From Blastomyces gilchristii SLH14081 (Eukaryota > Ascomycota > Eurotiomycetes > Onygenales > Ajellomycetaceae), in contig NW_003101678.1 in NCBI RefSeq assembly GCF_000003855.2, forward strand, positions 1,102,900 to 1,166,899: a stretch of 64,000 nucleotides of DNA. The letters are read 5' to 3'. Of the stretch, positions 10,901-25,101 are shown piece after piece. Position 1 is the stretch's first letter, and each line of letters begins with the position of its first letter. A model generated the notes under the pieces. That model was not told the DNA's origin. It ran no database searches and saw only the letters and a list, made by a program, of their open reading frames with translations. The position numbers and the translations under genes were made by a program.

Positions 10901-13276
10901 TCTGATATGTTTTTCTTTTTCCTTTTGTCAATTCAAAAGCTCTAGGCAATGACTCTTAGACTGGTGGTGTGTTTACTTTATTAACACGGAGTTCGCCAAG
11001 CTACTAAGAAAATTACCAGACTGAAACACAAATCACATCAGCCGTTTACAAGCCCACACTGCGACGCGAAGGCGCGTATTATTATTATAATTTTTATGAT
11101 GTGGCTTGAGTTATTTCATGATTATTTTTTATTTTTTATCAATCATGACAGAGGAAAGCAGTGCAGTGCAAGTTCAGGCAACAAGGCTGTTTCCTACTCA
11201 TGTTTTTCTCGGGGTGTGTTGGCTCTTATTATGTGTGCAGCCCAGATACATGTATGTACTCCGTACATACATGTATAGTACCGTACTGTACTGAGATGAT
11301 ACGATGGCAGGTTGAAGGTGGTACGCCCTTGAAAAACGAACGCGTGGAGCCGTTTTTTTTGCAAGGTTACTCGCATTGAGCAAAAGAGGATCGCAGGGCA
11401 GGCACACAAGCCTCGAACGGAATAATGGAGAATTGAGGTACGGTACGGAGTACATACATTGAGATACGTGGCGCGCATTAGCCCTTGATGATATATCTAT
11501 CACCTTCCAAGGCCTCTTCTTTTGAGGGTAGGGGGGGGGGGGGTGACTGATCGCGATCTTTTTTCTTTTTCGGCAAGCTGCTCGTGCTGTCGAGTCCAAA
11601 CGGATTTATATATGTCTCTTCCCCTCTCCCCTGCAGCTTGGGTGCACCTTTGAAGAATCAATGAATGAATAAAATTAAAAAAAGAGCTGCTACCAACAAT
11701 CCGCTTGGCGGGTTGTAAAAAAAAAATACGGATTACATTGGCAATCGAATACAGGTACATACCGTGTACCCAAGAGGTGCCCTGGCTGGGACCACAACAC
11801 GCTTTTTCTTACGGAAAGTTACCGTCCGGCCAGCGAATCAGTGAACAAGGACGACAAGGACAAGACAATTATTATTATTATTATTAATTAATATCGCAGA
11901 CGTGCCTGAAAAAGTTCTCCAGCTTCGATTCAGGCTCAAAACTTCGTCAGTCAACTCTCTCTCTCTCTCTTGTCTTTTCCTCACCTTCATTATTCTCTTC
12001 ACGCTCCACGCCTCAAGCGGCATGGTTCGAGTTTGTGTCGTCTGGTTGCGTGGGGTAAGGTGAACCACGGTTGATACAAAAGAGGTAACTTTCAGGCACG
12101 AGCTTCCAATTTTGCCAAACTCAATCATAATGATAATAATAAACAATAACAATAAACAATAACAACAACAACAACCAAAAAAAAGACACCATGTATCAGA
12201 TCCAGCTCTGACAGGTGAAACTTGTGTGTTGTGCGCACCACCCACCCTGCATCAAAACCTGATTTTTCTTCCTTTTTTCTTCTTTTCTTCCTCGTGGTTA
12301 AGAGCTAAGTTATCTAGGTAGGGCAGGGGAAGGGGATTGGCATGGGTTAGTTAAACGAAATGTGACAGAACAGTCTCGCCTGGGACCTTGTGTTCCTGGG
12401 AGGTTCTTTGGGCCAGGAAGCCAAAAACATCCCTCCCTCCCATTACGGATTACTTGAAGATCGATCTATTATTATTATTTATTATTGACAAGTAACGGGG
12501 GGATTTGGCTCAGGAAAACGGGCAGGCCCTATGCTGGACCAACGCCTCCCCTGCAAATCATCAGAAATAATAAAATTGGCCCTGTCAGATAATCGACAAG
12601 GTCGCGCTGACAGGCCGCTGATAATAGATAATAAATAGGTTAATATCCGGAGAAACCAACATAGCAATGGAAAGAATAATAAAATATGCATCGTGTGCAG
12701 TAACTGGTAATACCAATACTAGCCATGCTCTGTAATGTCCATCTGGCTGGCGTCCATTGTTCTTTTGTCTGGGGAAAAAAAAGCGAAAACATCTAGACAG
12801 TGCATTTGGCACGGATGATACGCATTGACAACGCCAACACCAGCCTGCGACGAACATGTCGCTCTTTGGACGACGCGCTGTCCCGTACGGTCCGTACCTT
12901 GAATTATATTATTATTATTATTAACTTTGAATGATCGCGTATCAGCTTAGCGGGCGAGCAGGGTACCTAGGGACTCGAAAAAACAAAAAAACAAGCCTAG
13001 TAACAAGCCTCAGTACGCGGTTGGTTTACTGGGGCCGCCTCTCGGTGGAAGCTCTTGTAACTCGTTGTAACTTGCCGGAGTTAGTCCTTGTTGGAGCCTT
13101 GTTGGAGCCTTGGGGGGGGGGGGGGGGGCGTGCAAGTAAGTGGGCGGCGAGGACAAGGGCATCGATAGTCTGATCTCCACCACCGGACCGGCAGCCCCCG
13201 TCGTTGGGAGCGAGCTTGTCACGTTTCCAGGGGCTGGTGTTGTCGCAGAGCAGCGAGAAATAATAATCCATAATCC

Positions 13277-13277
<1 letters not shown>

Positions 13278-13310
<33 letters not shown>
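13278..13310 (+). repeat. CAG trinucleotide repeat
   Basis: Ten CAG units plus CAA. It can be read as polyglutamine in one frame, but the surrounding frame has no conserved sequence and the tract lies in the upstream region of the kinase gene. Confidence 0.9.
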
Positions 13311-14444
13311 GACCAGACTGACTTCCCAAGCCCAAGAAGAACAGCCAGAGAAGCTAGAGAGGAACCCGCTAGAGGAAGCCAGTGGCCGCTCCTTTCATTT
13401 AGCGGCTTGCCCATTCCAGCGGATCCGCTCCCGTCGCTCTGCTCTGGTCAGGGAGAGAGAGAGAGAGGAGAAGAAGACGAAGAAGACGAAGGAGAAGAAG
13501 CAGCAGCATGGTGTGGTGTGGTGTGGTGGTGTGGTTTGTCTTCCTCCCTTTCGTGCCCAACCACTGGCCGACCTCATTATTTCACCCCATCCCATCTCAC
13601 CTCATCATTTCATCTCTTCCTCCTCCCTCTCCTTGACTCTTCTTCCCTCTCCACCTCTCTCTGTTCCTCTCTCTTCCACTCTCTCTCTCTCTCTCCCTCC
13701 CCCAATCCACCCCTTTCAGTCCTCCTGCATTCTCTCCCGCGTCTCTTCCTCCTCCTCACTGTTCCTCTTCTGCGTTCTTGATTCTCTCTTTTCATCTATC
13801 TACCCGTAATAAACCCCCCTCCCCACCTGCCTTATCCCTACATACCTTAGGTTCCTGCAGCCATCCTACCGTCTACCCTACCCTCGCGTTCCGGTTGGGA
13901 GAACATGGTCTCATCTTGCCTCTCCTACCCGTCCTCTCCCCAATCATCACAGTCACTCGTTTACCCCCTCCGTCGTTGAAAGAGGAAAAAAAGAAAAGTT
14001 ACCGTTTGCTTGGCCTGTGGGATCAAGGATCTGTGTATCCGCCTCAGCTTCCACTTTATACCGCACTGCAATCACCCTCAAGAATGCTTACATCGTACCC
14101 TTTCCATTATTAATTTATTTTTATCATTATTAATCGCTCTCAACAACCCGCCGCACATACACATACATACGTTGCATTTTACAAACAGCTTTGAAAAGGG
14201 AGGGTGCTGTTGCGTCTGGGTTTCAGGGAGCGTGCCTTTGAAGGTATGGTTTTATCGGTCGTCGCCCGCCCCCTCCTTTTCCTAGCTGGACGTGTTTTAA
14301 CTCCAGCTTTACTACTTCATGGGCTCTATATACTAATCTTACTTGCCCCTCGTCGCGTATGGAGGAACAGGGTTCGCCAATTTGAAAAACCTATCTATCC
14401 ATAATATATCTGCGGGCAGAAAACCAAACATATACACACACAAA

Positions 14445-17054
14445 ATGACAGTTACCTATGATCAATCGTACCGGAACTCCAATATGGGAACCGCTACGCT
14501 CGAAGAAAAGTTTGAGGTGATGAAGGAGATTGGGGATGGAAGCTTTGGGAGCGTCGTGCTCGCTAGAACGCGGACGGCTGGGTCCCACGTCGCGAGGAGG
14601 GGGACAATGGTGAGCGATATCCACCTTTCGTTTTTTCTGCATAACTTAGTTGATAATTCTACCTGCACCCCGGGAAAATTGAATCGATCTGACTTAGTTT
14701 GTTTTACTACAATGGTAGATCGCGATCAAGACGATGAAGAAGACCTTCGAATCCTTTTCGTCATGTTTAGAGTTGCGAGAAGTCATCTTCCTACGAACGC
14801 TTCCACATCACCCCCATCTCGTCCCTGCTCTCGACATTTTCCTCGATCCCATGAGCAAGAAATTACATATATGCATGGAGTATATGGATGGGAATCTTTA
14901 TCAATTGATGAAGGCCCGGGAGCAGAAATGTCTCGATTCAAAGACCGTGAAGAGCATATTATTCCAAATTCTGTCCGGATTGGATCATATCCACGCGCAT
15001 AACTTCTTTCATCGAGATATCAAGCCCGAGAACATATTGGTTTCGAGTACTGGTTCTGGTGACTCATCTGCGTTCAGCCGATTTACTCCTCCGTCAACAC
15101 CATCGACTTTCACTGTGAAAATTGCTGATTTCGGACTCGCCCGCGAAACTCATTCGTCAGTCCCGTACACGACGTATGTTTCGACGCGATGGTATCGTGC
15201 GCCAGAAGTCCTGTTGCGGGCAGGTGAATACTCTGCCCCAGTGGATATGTGGGCTGTTGGAGCAATGGCAGTGGAAATCGCTACTTTGAAACCTCTCTTC
15301 CCCGGTCGGAATGAAGTCGATCAAGTTTGGCGTGTTTGTGAGATCATGGGGAGCCCCGGTAACTGGTATAGTAAGTCAGGGAATAAGGTTGGTGGCGGGG
15401 AATGGAGAGAGGGCGCCAGACTAGCTCAAAAATTGGGTTTTTCATTCCCAAAGGTAATGCAGAAAACCATATCTACTTGAATCAATGAATTGTTTTGATT
15501 ATTTGGGAGTCTCAGATTTACTAATTGCATGTTTAGATGGCACCCCATTCCATGGAGAGCATTCTCCAGCCTCCACACTGGCCAATCGCGTTTAGCAATT
15601 TTGTGACTTGGTGCCTGATGTGGGATCCCAAGAGCCGACCAACATCATCTCAGGCTTTGAACCACGAGTACTTCGTTGACGCAATTGACCCACTTCGCCC
15701 AAAATCCTCCCGCCTGCTTGGCCGGAAACAATCTGACCGGAGCTTCAAGTCAGGTGCACGGGATGCCAACGATTCTCCTGCTCTGTCGGCGAAAGCGTCC
15801 TGGTTCCGAAGATCGTTGATTGGACGGGACAGCCCTGCACCTGTGCTTGAGGAGGACGAAGGCCATAGAGTCCCAGTGGTGTCCCATAATGCTGCTCCGG
15901 ACGTGCAGACCACTAAACCTAAGCCGGCTGCAAGCAAACGTGCTACGTGGACAAATGGCGCACCCATGCCAATTCTTCCATCCATTCGTCCAGTATCCCC
16001 CTTATCTAATGCTGTTACCGCACAGGCTAACTCCAGGATATCCCACGCCAACGATGGAGCTACTGCAAATCATGTCGACAACAGCAAAAATTCCAACAAG
16101 AAGATTGGTCGACAGCTGTCTGTGAACTCGAACGGTAACCATTACTCAGATATCCATCGGCAAGAAGCAGAGAGAGCACTTAACGGCGGGGGCTTACCAA
16201 CCCCCGCGAGTGCTACGAAAGAAAGTTTCTTTTCTCACCTTCGAAAACGCGCGCGCAGACTATCTGGCCGGAACCAAGGAACGTCGAATAACAACAATAA
16301 CAACCACCCCGACGATGTCGAGGCCAATGCTGGATGCGTGCCCTGGTCAAATCGATCCTCGATGGCCCTAGATTCGGTGAATCTTGCGGACCAAAAGCCT
16401 GGTGCTGATTTCGCGGAGTTGGATAAGGCCCTACAAAATGTGCGATATAGCCTGGATATTTCATCACCCAGCCTGCCCACCCACCTTGCCTCACCGACCA
16501 CTTCTACCAATAATACCCCATCAAACCGACAGTCGATGCCACAAGGACAGTATGTACGTACTGCGGAGAATTATACGTCTAACCCAACTTCAGGTCCGAT
16601 TTCCAGCCGGACACGGCGAGCGCTTCAACTCTCTACCCACCCGGTTAATCGATATGAGACACCCGAGGAGGAAGACGAACTACTTCACGAGGTTCTCCAT
16701 TCCACCACCAAGGCTGCCAGACACCTTGGTCAGCGATCAGTAACCATGGACGATATGACCCGCGATGAGATCTTCCAGAAGGGAAATTACCAATCGATCC
16801 GTGCAATCAATCCTAGCAGCCCTGTATCGAATCCGTACCCGACCCCTTCGCCCTCTGCCAAGTGTGATGGAGCGTTCTTCAGACCGGAAACGCTGACGCC
16901 GTCGAAGCCACTGAGAATGAACAAGCCAGATATCAACACCAACAAGCACAACGATTCGACACGCCAATGGCCCACCCCTCCGTACGATGAACACCAGTGG
17001 GCTGAATCTGCCGCAGAAAGTATCTTTGCCGCCACAGGATCTACTTTCCGGTAA
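14445..17054 (+). CDS. IME2: IME2/RCK-type serine/threonine protein kinase
   Basis: Three exons: 14445-14609, 14719-15453, 15537-17054, all phase 0, giving 805 residues. The catalytic domain fills the first about 350 residues: glycine loop IGDGSFGSVV (29-38), ATP lysine in AIK (K59, just after intron 1), catalytic HRDIKPEN (153-160), DFG (192-194) and the activation motif TTY (206-208) followed by VSTRWYRAPE. The T-x-Y plus WYRAPE combination is that of the RCK group (Ime2, Crk1, MAK/ICK). Ime2 in yeast drives meiotic entry; in filamentous fungi homologues modulate sexual development and light responses. The remaining 450 residues are low complexity (S, P, N, Q runs) with no second domain. 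The first in-frame ATG upstream of the kinase domain is used. An unusually long upstream region precedes the gene. Confidence 0.9.
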
Positions 17055-19447
17055 ATTTCTCTCACCGACGAATGTTTCGTTTTTCTTTCCTTCATCTGGA
17101 TGATAAATGGCTTTAATTATTTTTTAAAAATTTTTCTGCTATTGCGGCTACGCTCTCGGCTTCTCTCCCAAACACCACAAGGTTCCATTCATTTCTTCGC
17201 CATTCCTCCTTCTCTGCGGGTTAAAATTTCTGCTATAAATTTCTTCGCCTCTCCTTTGCTTTAGCCTTATACTGTGATTCCGGTTTGGCGTCAGGCCAAG
17301 GGCCTTATCATATATTTCCTTTTAATTTTCCCTTTTTCTACCGGGCGACGCCAGCCACTCCTCTCAACATTATTACCAGCAGCATTTGCTCTCTATTGCT
17401 CTTATTGCAACTTGATATCACTTTGGCGGATTAAGGCTTTTTTTTACTCATCTTTCCTTTCTTACTGGACTGGGACTCAACTGATTTGCACTACCATTTC
17501 TTTTGCTTACTCAAACGGCCATGAGTTTTGCTGGGTTTCTTAAATTTATTATCATTTACTGTGCTTTCCCTTTTCTTACTTCATACCCCCCCGGCCATAT
17601 TTTTATTAGAGACTTTTACCCTGGCCTTGTTGTTTTTGACTTCGCATTTATTATTATTTATTCTTTTTATACGTCATTTACATTTTGTTTTTACGTACCC
17701 TAGTACTTGTTCTAATACCCACAACCACAAATACTCTTCTTGCTTCGATTTCTTTTCTTTTCTTTTCTTTCCCTTTTTAACTCTTCTTTCCCTCCTTTCC
17801 TCTTTATACGCGCTTTATATATTCACATATATATATAACCCACCCGACCGCGCAAGACGCGATGTCTCCTATGTTTTTTTTTCTCTCTTTCGTTGTTCCT
17901 CCTCTCATTCCTTAAATCTCCGTTTTGGCGTGGCCCCTGTTTGCTTATTTTTGAGCTAGGTCATCTCGTATCACTCCAGATGCGTACCCTCTCCCCAACC
18001 TCGCCTACGAGCCAATAGCTCGTACTAGCACAGTCCTCTTTCCTAACTCTCTTTTGTTTTATCTAGTTTCTTTTACCTGTTTCTTCTATACTTTCGCTTC
18101 CCTCTTACATGTACAATCATTCTATAGTTTTAACTTTGTTTTAGCATCGCCGCCTCTGCCACATTTTATATGGATGCTATGTTTTTTCCACCTATTTCAT
18201 TTTATTTTATTGTTTCAATTTTATAGAACGCCTCTTAATCCTAACCTAGCATACCTAACCTCACTCAAACCCTGTTTCTTCCTGCTTTTCATTTGGTTGA
18301 CCTTCCATTAGTCCATCTCCTTATTGACCTGCCTCTCGTATACTCAACCTACCCAAACCCAACCACCGTCTAACCTGATTTTCACTTTTCACGCTTCTCA
18401 TGATCGTTATGTCTCTGTTAACCACTCTTCATCCTCCAGAGTTATCGACCTTACAGCACCTGGTCACAGCCCCTGGTCAATAACAAGGTATGAAAGGAAA
18501 GGGAGAACGCATACGAACATGAAATAAATTGGGAGTTGATTAGTGTTGAAGGGTTTGAGTTGAAGTTAGGTTAGGTTAGAGGGATTCAGAAATGGCTCGA
18601 GTTCTCCTGTTTCATCTCTTCCCTTTCTTTCCGTGTGTTTCGCGTTCCCGTTTCTCTCCTTTTCTTTCTTTTCTCCTTTCCCTTTTTTTTTTTGCCCCAC
18701 ACGGTGTTTCCGACTTTTTCAATTTTCATTTGCGCTTTTTTTCCCCTTCTTCCCTCCCCCCGGGGGCCCACTCTGTACAGTACACTCCAGCAAACCTATA
18801 GAATTTCATATAAACAGTTCGAATACGCAAGAAATAAATGTCTTAAATATCAAATATACATTTCTCCATATTTCTGCTCACTTAATTGGTTATAGAAGTG
18901 TCGTGGGGGTACGTTTAATTATCATTTACAGTAGTCACATCCTCCCCTGTTGATCACGGTGTAAAATTGTTAAATATGGAAATAGTTCCTTGAGCTCAAA
19001 TCACTTGCTAGATTTTCAGATGTACAACTTATAATTATTTTGCCTAGGGAATCGTGGTTCAAGTATCGAGATCGGAACAATATATTTTCCGCTACCAGAG
19101 AGCTTTCTTCCAACTCCAAATCTGAAGCTTCGCAATATCAAACTCAATTCGACGAAAATCTACAGCCCAGCTATTTTATTGACCTTGGGGCTATTACTTT
19201 GATATACACATTAAACAGCTCTAATATCAAGAACAAGACCCATTCAACTGTATGACTATATGAGAAAAATAACCACATTTTTATAGTTTCATTAGAAATT
19301 ATTTTAAATATCTCCGTCCCGCGCGCAGGGGACAACACACCCATCCACCCGCAGCGCATAGCGCAAAGCGCAAGGCGCGCAGTTTCCTCATAACCGCCGC
19401 ACACACACATACTCACACACTTACACACACACACACGCACGACGACA
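17055..19447. other. Intergenic between kinase and RRP42, pyrimidine-rich
   Basis: Long T- and CT-rich spacer with no gene. T-rich tracts at 17400-17900 and 18600-18760 produce overlapping hydrophobic ORFs that are composition artefacts. A CA/AC-rich tract at 19400-19440 lies directly before the RRP42 start. Confidence 0.5.
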
Positions 19448-20873
19448 ATGGCAACCGCCACCGCCACCAGCACCTACTCCTCCTCCACCGCGCAGATCCC
19501 CTCCCTCTCCCCCGCCGAGCTCTCCTACCTGCACACCTCCCTCTCGTACCCGCGCAACCCCGTCCGCACGGATGGGCGCTCCGCAACGCAGTTCCGCCCG
19601 CTGACGGCCGAGACGGATATTTTGCCGGGCGCCAATGGGAGTGCGCGGATCGGGTTTGCGGACGGGACGCAGGCGATTGTGGGGGTGAAGGCGGAGGTGG
19701 AGAGGACGGTTGTTGGGGGGGTTTTGGATCGGGAGGGGGGCGATGTGGTGGGGGAGGGGGAAGGAGAGGGCAAAGCGGGCGGAAAGAGCAGGGGGCGGGG
19801 CGGGGAGAGTTCGTGGGTGGAGATGTCGATTGAGATTCCTGGGTTGAGGGATGATGATGCGCTGCCTGTTTTTTTGGCGGAGATGATGAGGGAGGCGTTG
19901 ATGGTTTCTGGGTCTGGGGAGGGTGATGGGGATGCGGATGGCTCTGGGGGTGGTGAAGGGATGCCGCAAGGGTTGAAGGGGCGGTTGGTTATTAATGGCG
20001 GGTGGCATTGGAGGATTTATATTGATGTGAGGATTTTGCTTTACTGCTCTCCTTTTTTTTTTTTTTTTTTTTTTCCCACGTCCTTGTCCTGTGGTGGTGT
20101 TCCATCCAATATAGTTTATTTATATGCTAACGTCTACATAGATTCTCCTCCTCTCCCCGCCGCTCTCGTATCCCCTCCCCCTCCTCTCCCTAACAACCCA
20201 TCTCGCCCTCCTATCCACAAAGCTACCCCGCCTCATCTCCAAGGACGAAGAGGACCCCATGTTCGATGACGACTGGGCTGCCGCGGAGTACCTATACCCG
20301 CGACGCCCGTCGCAGCCGCAGAAGCAACAGCAGCACAGAAAAGCAGCATCAGCATCAGCAACAAATACATCGACATCGGCAACACCACACCTCCACCCCT
20401 TCCGGCCCCCGGTAACCCTCCTCGTAATCTCCGTCGGCGACAATATAATCTTCGACCCCAGTCGCGAAGAAATTGCCGTCGCGGAAGCCGTGCTAGCCGT
20501 CTCCGTCGGGCGCGATACCTCCACCACCACCGAAAACCAAAACGGACCTCCAACCAGCAACCCACTAAAACTGCTCTCCATCCGCACTATCGACCCGCCC
20601 TCCCGCCTCACGAACCCAGGGATCCCGAATTCAGAAAACGCAGCGACGATTGGGTTTGCGGCTGGTGGTGCTGGTCAGAATGAGACGACGAGTACGAGCG
20701 TGGCCATGGCGGGGGCAGCGGTTGATACCGGGGAAGATGTGGCTGGTGTTTGGAGGCCGAGGCGGGGCGGGGTGAAGAGGGGAGTTGTTTCGAGGATTGT
20801 GGAGATGGTGCTGAAGAAGGGTGGGGTTGGAGAGGAGGTTATGGAGGGATTGGAGGGGGTGGAGGTTGGGTGA
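19448..20873 (+). CDS. RRP42: Exosome core subunit Rrp42 (RNase PH fold)
   Basis: Two exons, 19448-20026 and 20142-20873, phase 0, giving 436 residues. The N-terminal segment has the Rrp42/RNase PH signature R-x-D-G-R-S-x-x-x-F-R (around residue 40) and the strand GSARIGFADGTQAIVGVKAEVE. After the intron, LLSLTTHLALLSTKLP and an acidic DDDW block are characteristic of Rrp42. It is one of six ring subunits of the RNA exosome, which degrades and trims RNA in nucleus and cytoplasm; the ring subunits are catalytically inert in eukaryotes. At 436 residues it is longer than yeast Rrp42 (265), because of glycine/glutamate-rich and serine/threonine-rich insertions (about residues 95-125, 155-175 and 240-265). 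The intron contains a 20+ T run. Exon 1 shifts from C-rich to G-rich codons along its length. Confidence 0.95.
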
Positions 20874-20933
20874 ATTCTCTTGGTTTCTTGGATGGCTAGT
20901 TTACGGGCGTTAAGGGGTGTTCAGACTTCTCCT

Positions 20934-20991
<58 letters not shown>

Positions 20992-21516
20992 CTTTTTTTT
21001 TTTTTTTTCTTTTTTTTTATAGATTTTCAATTCCCTGATTCATTTATTGTACTGTACGTACCTCGTTATCGGGTTGATTAAAATAGAGGGAGAAATCGGG
21101 TGAATCATGTAAATAATTCGATTTGGCTACGTTAGTTATTTTATGTGTATATCCCCGTGCTTGTAGGATAATAGGAACTATAAAGGATTCTATGGAATGG
21201 TTAAGTTGGCTTTTGAGATATAGGTATTTATCTAATAATGGGAGTACAGTATAATTAACTATGCAAAATAAGGAGCTTAGAGGTCAGAGATGTCCATCCG
21301 ACGACAAATCTATTCTATGTATACATGTCCCATTCATTTAAATGTAATACCATGCCACAGTAAGTACGGGTATCGTACGAAGATATATGAAAATCAGATA
21401 AATAATATACAGTTCTCCTCCGCAGGGACCAGCAACAAAACATGAGATTTATTCAAGACCCACGTAACAGCCCAGTTAGTCCACCCATTCAACCACAAAA
21501 CCCAAATTACCTCACC
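20874..21516. other. Convergent 3' spacer with a long poly-T tract
   Basis: Space between the ends of RRP42 (plus) and the mitochondrial protein gene (minus). Holds a poly-T of 57 bases from 20935, continued with single C interruptions to about 21018. No gene seen. Confidence 0.7.
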
Positions 21517-22420
21517 TCACCAAATACCCAGCCACTTCTTAATCGGCCTCCTTCGCTCCCGCACCACCCCATCCTCTCCATTCTCGCCATCAACTCCATC
21601 CACGGTAAGCTGCCCATCAGCAGCGGCAGCAGTAGCAACATCTCCCTCCACCACCTCCTCCCCTTCCTCCTTCTTCTCCAACCCATGCGCCTGTCTATAC
21701 GCCCTCCGCTTCTCCACATCATCAATCTTCTTCTTCCTCTTCTCCGCCGTCTCCAGCGTTTGATGATCTGCATGCATCTTCAAGACCGCCAGCACCTGCG
21801 AGATGGTGTCGATGGGATGTGTGAGTAGCTGCGACCAGGGCGGCAGCAGGTGCGCGAAGGGCGAGGTGTGTTTGAAATTTGTGGAGAAGGTGAATGTTGC
21901 GAGGGAGAGGAGGACAGACTTTTTTTTTTTTTTTTTTTTCGCGTTGTGAAAATTTAGCATGAGTGCTTGCTTGTGGAGGTTGTTTTGTGCGGGAATAGAT
22001 GTATGTATGTATGTATGTACTCACCATTGAAATCCAAACATGAATTCCCCGACTCGTCAGAAACTTATGCATCACTGTTCCTTCCGGCGGGAACATGTGC
22101 GGATACCGCTTCGTCTTCTTCTCTGCCAGCTCCGCCTCGGAGAGACGGGGTCCCGGATAGTTGCGCGGCTGCTGTGCGCTGCGCGCGTTCATCACTCGTC
22201 GTGCTGGGTGGGATGGGGGCCGGAAGCGGTCTGGCTTCTCTAGAACGCGGGCAGCGGAGGGCTTGGTTGATTTTGATGTAGATTTTAGCCGGAGCCCGGA
22301 TGGGGGTGCTTGTAGTGAGCCTTGCCGAGGGCGCGCATTGCGGGATGCGAAGAACAGGAGGGTTCGTTTTGAGATACCTCTTGGCAGTAGAAAGGGCGGG
22401 ATCAAAGGTTGGGAGGCCAT
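21517..22420 (-). CDS. Conserved mitochondrial membrane protein, function unknown
   Basis: Two exons, 22420-22025 and 21918-21517, phase 0, 265 residues. The N-terminus is rich in R, S and hydroxyl residues without acid (residues 1-60), as expected for a mitochondrial targeting sequence. Around residues 125-145 a hydrophobic segment (IHVWISM then SVLLSLATFTFS) straddles the intron and is a plausible single membrane span. The C-terminal part is a charged helix (KRKKKIDDVEKRRAYR) with an acidic, alanine-rich tail. The motif KRYPHMFPPEGTVMHKFL before the span looks like a conserved fungal block, but I cannot name the family. The intron acceptor is odd: about 19 A directly precede the AG, with no pyrimidine tract. 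Divergent from cytochrome c. Confidence 0.72.
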
Positions 22421-23583
22421 TGTGTGATGCACGAGATGTACGGAGGGGATTTGGTGGCCGTGGTGGATAGGGTTGTGGTTGTGGTGGTTGTGGTTTTGGT
22501 TTTGGTATTATTTTTGCTTTTTTGCTGGGTTGAGGAGGAAGAAGTTGGCGATGAAGATCTCGAATTGGGTTTCGAGGATGTCACGTGGTCCTCCATCCAG
22601 GGTAGGTAAGGGTGCGGAGACCAGTCCAACATTATTATTATTGTTGCGGATGTTCCTGCGGACGATAGCTCTCTTTTTAATTTAAGCTCCCAGTGGAGTT
22701 GGGGTATGGAGATAGAGAGAGAGATATTACTGAGTAGCTTGGACTGTGGTGATATTGTTTTCTATCAAAAGAGGCTGGAAGAACTACCAACATCAAACGG
22801 GGGATTGGCTTTGGCTATATGTCACAACCAATTTCTCGAAGGATGGATATTGCACCTATCAAAACGCCTGCAGCATAACCATGGATAACCTTCGGATGAC
22901 TAACAGTGATCGGTGCGCGGATGGCAAAGAAAGAATAATAGAGGGTTTCGTAGATATTGATTGATATTGAATTGAAGTGGGCTATCTTTCACTCGATATC
23001 TCACAGACAAGATCCCCAAGACCTCACTTTGACTCTGATGAGTATAGTATTTGCTCCCTTAAATGGCGATACTCACTTGGATATCCTTTTGAGCGGCAGT
23101 CGACCGTGATCAATCATATCGACTCCGTTCTTTCAAGCAACAACAACTCAACTTGCGATGGAGCAGATAATTTCGCTGATGTCATCTTTTCCTACCATAC
23201 CCGTCTTGGCACGCCAAGCATATGTCACGTGAAATCCACGTGGTGAGATGACTAAACCTCCGAGATCCCCCGATGACCCGGATAACACGGAAGCTGATTG
23301 GCCAATCAGCGCTGCTGACCAATCACAGGTCGGGGAAAAGCGATTGGGGATCCTGTTTGCGGTTTAGTGCGTCATCGCCAAGCCTGCGACCAGTTTGCGC
23401 CTCAAAATTGGTGGAACTTGTCGAATCTTGCACCCAAAAGGGACGGGGCGGGAAAAAAAAAAATCTATCTTCAACTCCCGGGTTTCCGTACTTCTGTTTT
23501 CCTCTCTGTCTCTCTCTCTTTTTTTTCTCTCTCCTTATACCAACAACCATATCACCCCCAATTGATCAGGACTCCCTCTCTCC

Positions 23584-23626
<43 letters not shown>

Positions 23627-23682
23627 CATTATCTCCTTTCGTGTATTATTAGCATAGACCTGTTCTTTTCACCACATTCACA
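22421..23682. promoter_or_regulatory. Divergent promoter of the mitochondrial protein and cytochrome c genes
   Basis: A 1.26 kb region between the start codons of two mitochondrial-function genes. It contains a cluster of CCAAT boxes (see 23297-23411), a (CT)n tract from about 23577 to 23622 just upstream of the cytochrome c ATG, and GT-rich sequence at 22460-22520 next to the other gene. Co-regulation of the two genes by a HAP-type complex is inference from the shared motifs. Confidence 0.6.
23297..23411. promoter_or_regulatory. CCAAT-box cluster (HAP/CBC sites)
   Basis: ATTGGCCAAT at 23297-23306 is a palindrome of two overlapping CCAAT boxes in opposite orientation. A further CCAAT lies at 23319-23323 and an ATTGG at 23407-23411. 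The cluster is about 270-390 bases upstream of the cytochrome c ATG. Respiratory genes, including cytochrome c, are classical targets of the CCAAT-binding Hap2/3/5 complex; binding here is inferred. Confidence 0.6.

Positions 23683-25101
<1,419 letters not shown>

Larger units (their letters stand above)
7174..14444. other. 7.3 kb gene-poor region upstream of the IME2-type kinase
   Basis: I see no convincing gene. Short ORFs occur on both strands but shadow each other. It contains a long poly-A tract (8076-8131), an AT-rich decayed block (about 10400-10900), a poly-G run at 13113-13128, a CAG repeat (13278-13310), and a 200-base CT-rich tract from about 13600 followed by a C-rich leader to the kinase ATG. 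The last 1-1.5 kb look like promoter and a long 5' leader. A long, regulated upstream region is usual for meiotic or developmental kinases; that reading is inference. Confidence 0.45.

Noticed and set aside
13140..13781. 213-codon ORF with polyglutamine
   Set aside because: Open only because of the CAG repeat and CT-rich composition; frames on both strands are open here and nothing is conserved.
17503..18895. Hydrophobic plus-strand ORFs
   Set aside because: They result from T- and CT-rich sequence and overlap in all three frames.
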